Shown: positions 54,732 through 56,608 of the stretch, one piece after another | How the letters are laid out: each line of letters starts with the position of its first letter | Position numbering within the stretch: position 1 is the stretch's first letter | NCBI RefSeq assembly: GCF_002898515.1 | Contig: NZ_PPFX01000026.1 | Coordinates: forward strand, 1-56,608 | Source of the DNA: Geothermobacter hydrogeniphilus | Lineage (GTDB): Bacteria; Desulfobacterota; Desulfuromonadia; Desulfuromonadales; Geothermobacteraceae | DNA length: 56,608 bases | Direction: 5' to 3' | Position numbers and translations under genes: made by a program | The notes under the pieces: generated by a model | What the model was told of the DNA's origin: nothing | Seen by the model: the letters and a program-made list of their open reading frames with translations, nothing else | Database searches by the model: none

Positions 54732-54856
54732 TCGGCGCCCGCAAAGACGTCACCTGCTTCGTTCTGCTCGGCCTTCGTCGTTCGACGTAGCTTCCGCTAC
54801 GCCTCGCTCCTCAGTCTGTCGCACGCCTCGCATCTGACGCCTTTGCGGGCGCCGAT
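54731..54856. repeat. Palindromic intergenic element, copy 3
   Basis: It is bounded by a 22-base inverted repeat with one mismatch (54731-54752 and 54835-54856; outer part ATCGGCGCCCGCAAAG). The centre holds CGTAGC-TTCC-GCTACG (54786-54801), and GCCTCGCATCT follows 23 bases later. Core and spacing match copy 2 at 25995-26169 read on the other strand; the outer stem does not. The left arm begins on the last base of the ccdA stop codon, so it may also end that transcript. Confidence 0.75.
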
Positions 54857-55034
54857 ACGGGTTTGAGGCAGTCGTTAAGGACACCGATGGTTTGGCTGTA
54901 ACCCGCTTTTATCATCATTTGAACCTGAATCTGAGTTCCTGTTGGATGGAGGGTGCAAGTGCTTGGTCTGGATGAGATTTCCAAAAATCTGAAGCGCACC
55001 CATAGGTTCGCTGGTGATTAGGTTGAAGACAAAT
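54857..55034. other. Gene-free stretch between the palindromic element and a terminator
   Basis: No gene is supported on either strand. A minus-strand open frame (54811-54999) runs into the repeat and shows no recognisable features. Only a small AGATTT-CCAA-AAATCT hairpin is visible (in 54977-54993). Confidence 0.4.
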
Positions 55035-55063
55035 GAGCCCGGCACCAATCTGGTGCCGGGCTC
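55035..55063. terminator. Strong hairpin terminator downstream of the ELWxxDGT lipoprotein gene
   Basis: GAGCCCGGCACCA (55035-55047) pairs perfectly with TGGTGCCGGGCTC (55051-55063) around ATC. Reading the minus strand, ATTTGTCTT follows the stem, so it can end the lipoprotein transcript; on the plus strand GTATTTT follows. It is probably bidirectional. Confidence 0.8.
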
Positions 55064-55094
55064 GTATTTTCCCCCCTGATTTAAAGATGGGTTG

Positions 55095-56465
55095 TCAATC
55101 GGCCGAAAAGCTATCGCCTGAGCCGGGGTTGAAATCGCTAACCATCACGGTTCCAGCTTCCGTGCCATCGGTTTTCCAGAGTTCATAACCGTGGGTTCCG
55201 TCATTTGCGGAGAAATAAACTTCATTGTTGAGAACCTCAAACTCAAAGGGGTAGGAACCCCCTGCCGGGTTGATGTCCTTGACCATCGCTGTTCCGGCTT
55301 CCGTGCCGTCGGTTTTCCACAGTTCAGTGCCGTTGGTTCCGTCATTGGCTGTAAACAGGACCAGGTTGTTCAGGAGGGTGAACTCCCTCGGGTAGGAAGA
55401 ATTCGGGGCGCCGGAAGTCCCCACGCCGGGATAGATGTCCATGATCTGGGTGGTCCCGGCGGCGGTGCCGTCACTGATCCAGAGTTCTCTGCCATCATTG
55501 AGTTCGCCGCCAAAATACAGGATGCCGTTGTCGTCTGCGATGCTGTCGGTAAAAGTGGCCGCGGAGATTCTGCTGAGGAAGCCGCTCAAATCCAGCTTCC
55601 AGAAGGCCTGTCCACTGCCGTCATCTGCGGTAAAATAGAGGCCGTTGGCGGTTGTTCGGAAATTGCCCAGGTTGGCACTGGCACTACCGTTGTTGATGTC
55701 GGCGGTCATGACGGTGCCATCAGTGGTACCGTCACTCTGCCAGAGTTCATAGCCGTGGATGCCGTCGTCGGCCCGAAAATAGAGCAGCCCGTTGAAAACC
55801 TTCATATCAATCGGGTAGCCGTGCAAGGTGCCATTGGCAATATCTTTGACCATGTGAGTCCCGGTGTCCGTACCGTCTGTCACCCAAAGCTCATAACCGT
55901 GACTGTCGTCAGTGGCCCGGAAGTAAAGCAGATTGTTGTAAACAGTGAAATTTGCAGGGGAAGAGCCACCGATGGATTTGATGTCCTTAACCATCACTGT
56001 CCCGGCGGCGGTGCCGTCACTCTTCCAGAGTTCGGAGCCATCGGTATCGTTGCTGGCCCTGAAATAAAGTTCACCATTGTAGACAATCAACTCCCTTGGG
56101 TCCGAATTGCCGTACCCTGTCCAGATGTTCTTGACCATCTCAGTACCGGTCGCAGTTCCATCGGTTTTCCATATTTCATCGCCGTTGCTGCCGTCAATGG
56201 CATGAAAATAGATTTCGCCTTTATAGCTGATGAAATCTCTTGGCATTGAATTGGGCGCTCCGGGATTGAGATCACTGACCATCATGGTTCCGGAGGCCGT
56301 ACCGTCGGTTTTGACCAGTTCGTAGCCGTCGCTGCCATTGGTCAAGCTGAGGAACATGACATCTCGTGATGTTGTTGTTGTCGTGTCACTGTCTCCACAG
56401 CCCTGCAGGGTCAGCGAGAGCAGTACCGCAAGCAACATTGGCATCATCTGAAAGAACTTTTTCAT
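55095..56465 (-). CDS. ELWxxDGT-repeat lipoprotein
   Basis: This is a 456-residue lipoprotein with signal peptide and lipobox LQGC (Cys23), followed by a Thr-rich linker. About nine repeats of roughly 47 residues make up the rest, each ending in ELWKTDGT-x-x-GT or a close form (YELVKTDGT, DEIWKTDGT, SELWKSDGT, YELWVTDGT, YELWQSDGT, RELWISDGT, TELWKTDGT, YELWKTDGT). The sixth is degenerate (AFWKLDLSG). Such ELWxxDGT repeats are expected to build a beta-propeller on the outer cell surface or in the periplasm; the ligand is unknown. A strong AGGAGG precedes the start. Repeats 8 and 9 are nearly identical, pointing to recent duplication. Confidence 0.92.
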   Translation of the reverse strand: MKKFFQMMPMLLAVLLSLTLQGCGDSDTTTTTSRDVMFLSLTNGSDGYELVKTDGTASGTMMVSDLNPGAPNSMPRDFISYKGEIYFHAIDGSNGDEIWKTDGTATGTEMVKNIWTGYGNSDPRELIVYNGELYFRASNDTDGSELWKSDGTAAGTVMVKDIKSIGGSSPANFTVYNNLLYFRATDDSHGYELWVTDGTDTGTHMVKDIANGTLHGYPIDMKVFNGLLYFRADDGIHGYELWQSDGTTDGTVMTADINNGSASANLGNFRTTANGLYFTADDGSGQAFWKLDLSGFLSRISAATFTDSIADDNGILYFGGELNDGRELWISDGTAAGTTQIMDIYPGVGTSGAPNSSYPREFTLLNNLVLFTANDGTNGTELWKTDGTEAGTAMVKDINPAGGSYPFEFEVLNNEVYFSANDGTHGYELWKTDGTEAGTVMVSDFNPGSGDSFSAD

Positions 56466-56608
56466 GGGGACCTCCTGGCTGGAAATGAATTAAAAAAATA
56501 TGGCTCGTCAGCAGAATCTGTGGAGATAATCAGGTTCCGGCAACTTGCCAAGCTCGTGATATAGGGCGATTTGCAGGCATTTGAGGGTTCGAAACCCGTA
56601 GGCTTTTC

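Noticed and set aside
56575-56608. GGGTTCGAAACCC resembling a tRNA T-arm near the right edge
   Set aside because: Only three base pairs close the loop and no acceptor, D or anticodon arms are visible upstream.

Overview
The window looks like chromosome from a Gram-negative, GC-rich anaerobe of the Desulfuromonadales (Geobacter/Desulfuromonas/Pelobacter-like delta-proteobacteria). This is inferred from content, not from a search. The signs are a c-type cytochrome with 36 predicted haem sites that includes Geobacter-type paired CX4CH/CX2CH motifs, several NtrC-type sigma-54 activators and histidine kinases, a zinc-ribbon/receiver fusion, a large pyruvate carboxylase, and a TlpA/CcdA pair. No rRNA, tRNA, CRISPR array, prophage or insertion sequence was recognised.

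Layout. 1-5844: rlmN, mtnP, a PfkB kinase, a conserved unknown, a TPR lipoprotein, a zinc-ribbon/receiver protein and a purine nucleoside phosphorylase, all on the + strand (RNA modification and nucleoside salvage). 5965-8155: a single-domain receiver, a universal stress protein and a receiver/kinase hybrid. 8176-12759: FAD dehydrogenase, OB/HD exoribonuclease-like protein, MBL hydrolase and coaBC, mostly overlapping or tightly spaced. 12748-16063: a secreted zinc phospholipase C-like protein (minus) diverging from a family 4 uracil-DNA glycosylase and fetAB. 16070-22140: glycerate kinase, LysR regulator, NtrC-type regulator and the nfeD/slipin pair. 22456-27227: pyruvate carboxylase and a periplasmic alpha-carbonic anhydrase.

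27611-43265 is the most unusual part. A 1665-residue multihaem cytochrome overlaps the start of a secreted protein of about 3350 residues, built of beta-propeller-type repeats, fibronectin III domains, four LamG-like domains and a DUF2341 domain. Several of these modules are nested inside one another. A small membrane protein follows. The pair is a candidate extracellular electron-transfer and surface-scaffold system.

43322-56465: yceH, a large PAS/GAF hybrid kinase, a PrmA-like methyltransferase, an AEC transporter, an NtrB/NtrC pair followed by an HtrA protease, a tlpA-ccdA unit useful for cytochrome c maturation, and a nine-repeat ELWxxDGT lipoprotein.

Three copies of an intergenic palindromic element (window start, about 25995-26169, and 54731-54856) share a core but have different outer stems. 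They are the main non-coding novelty.
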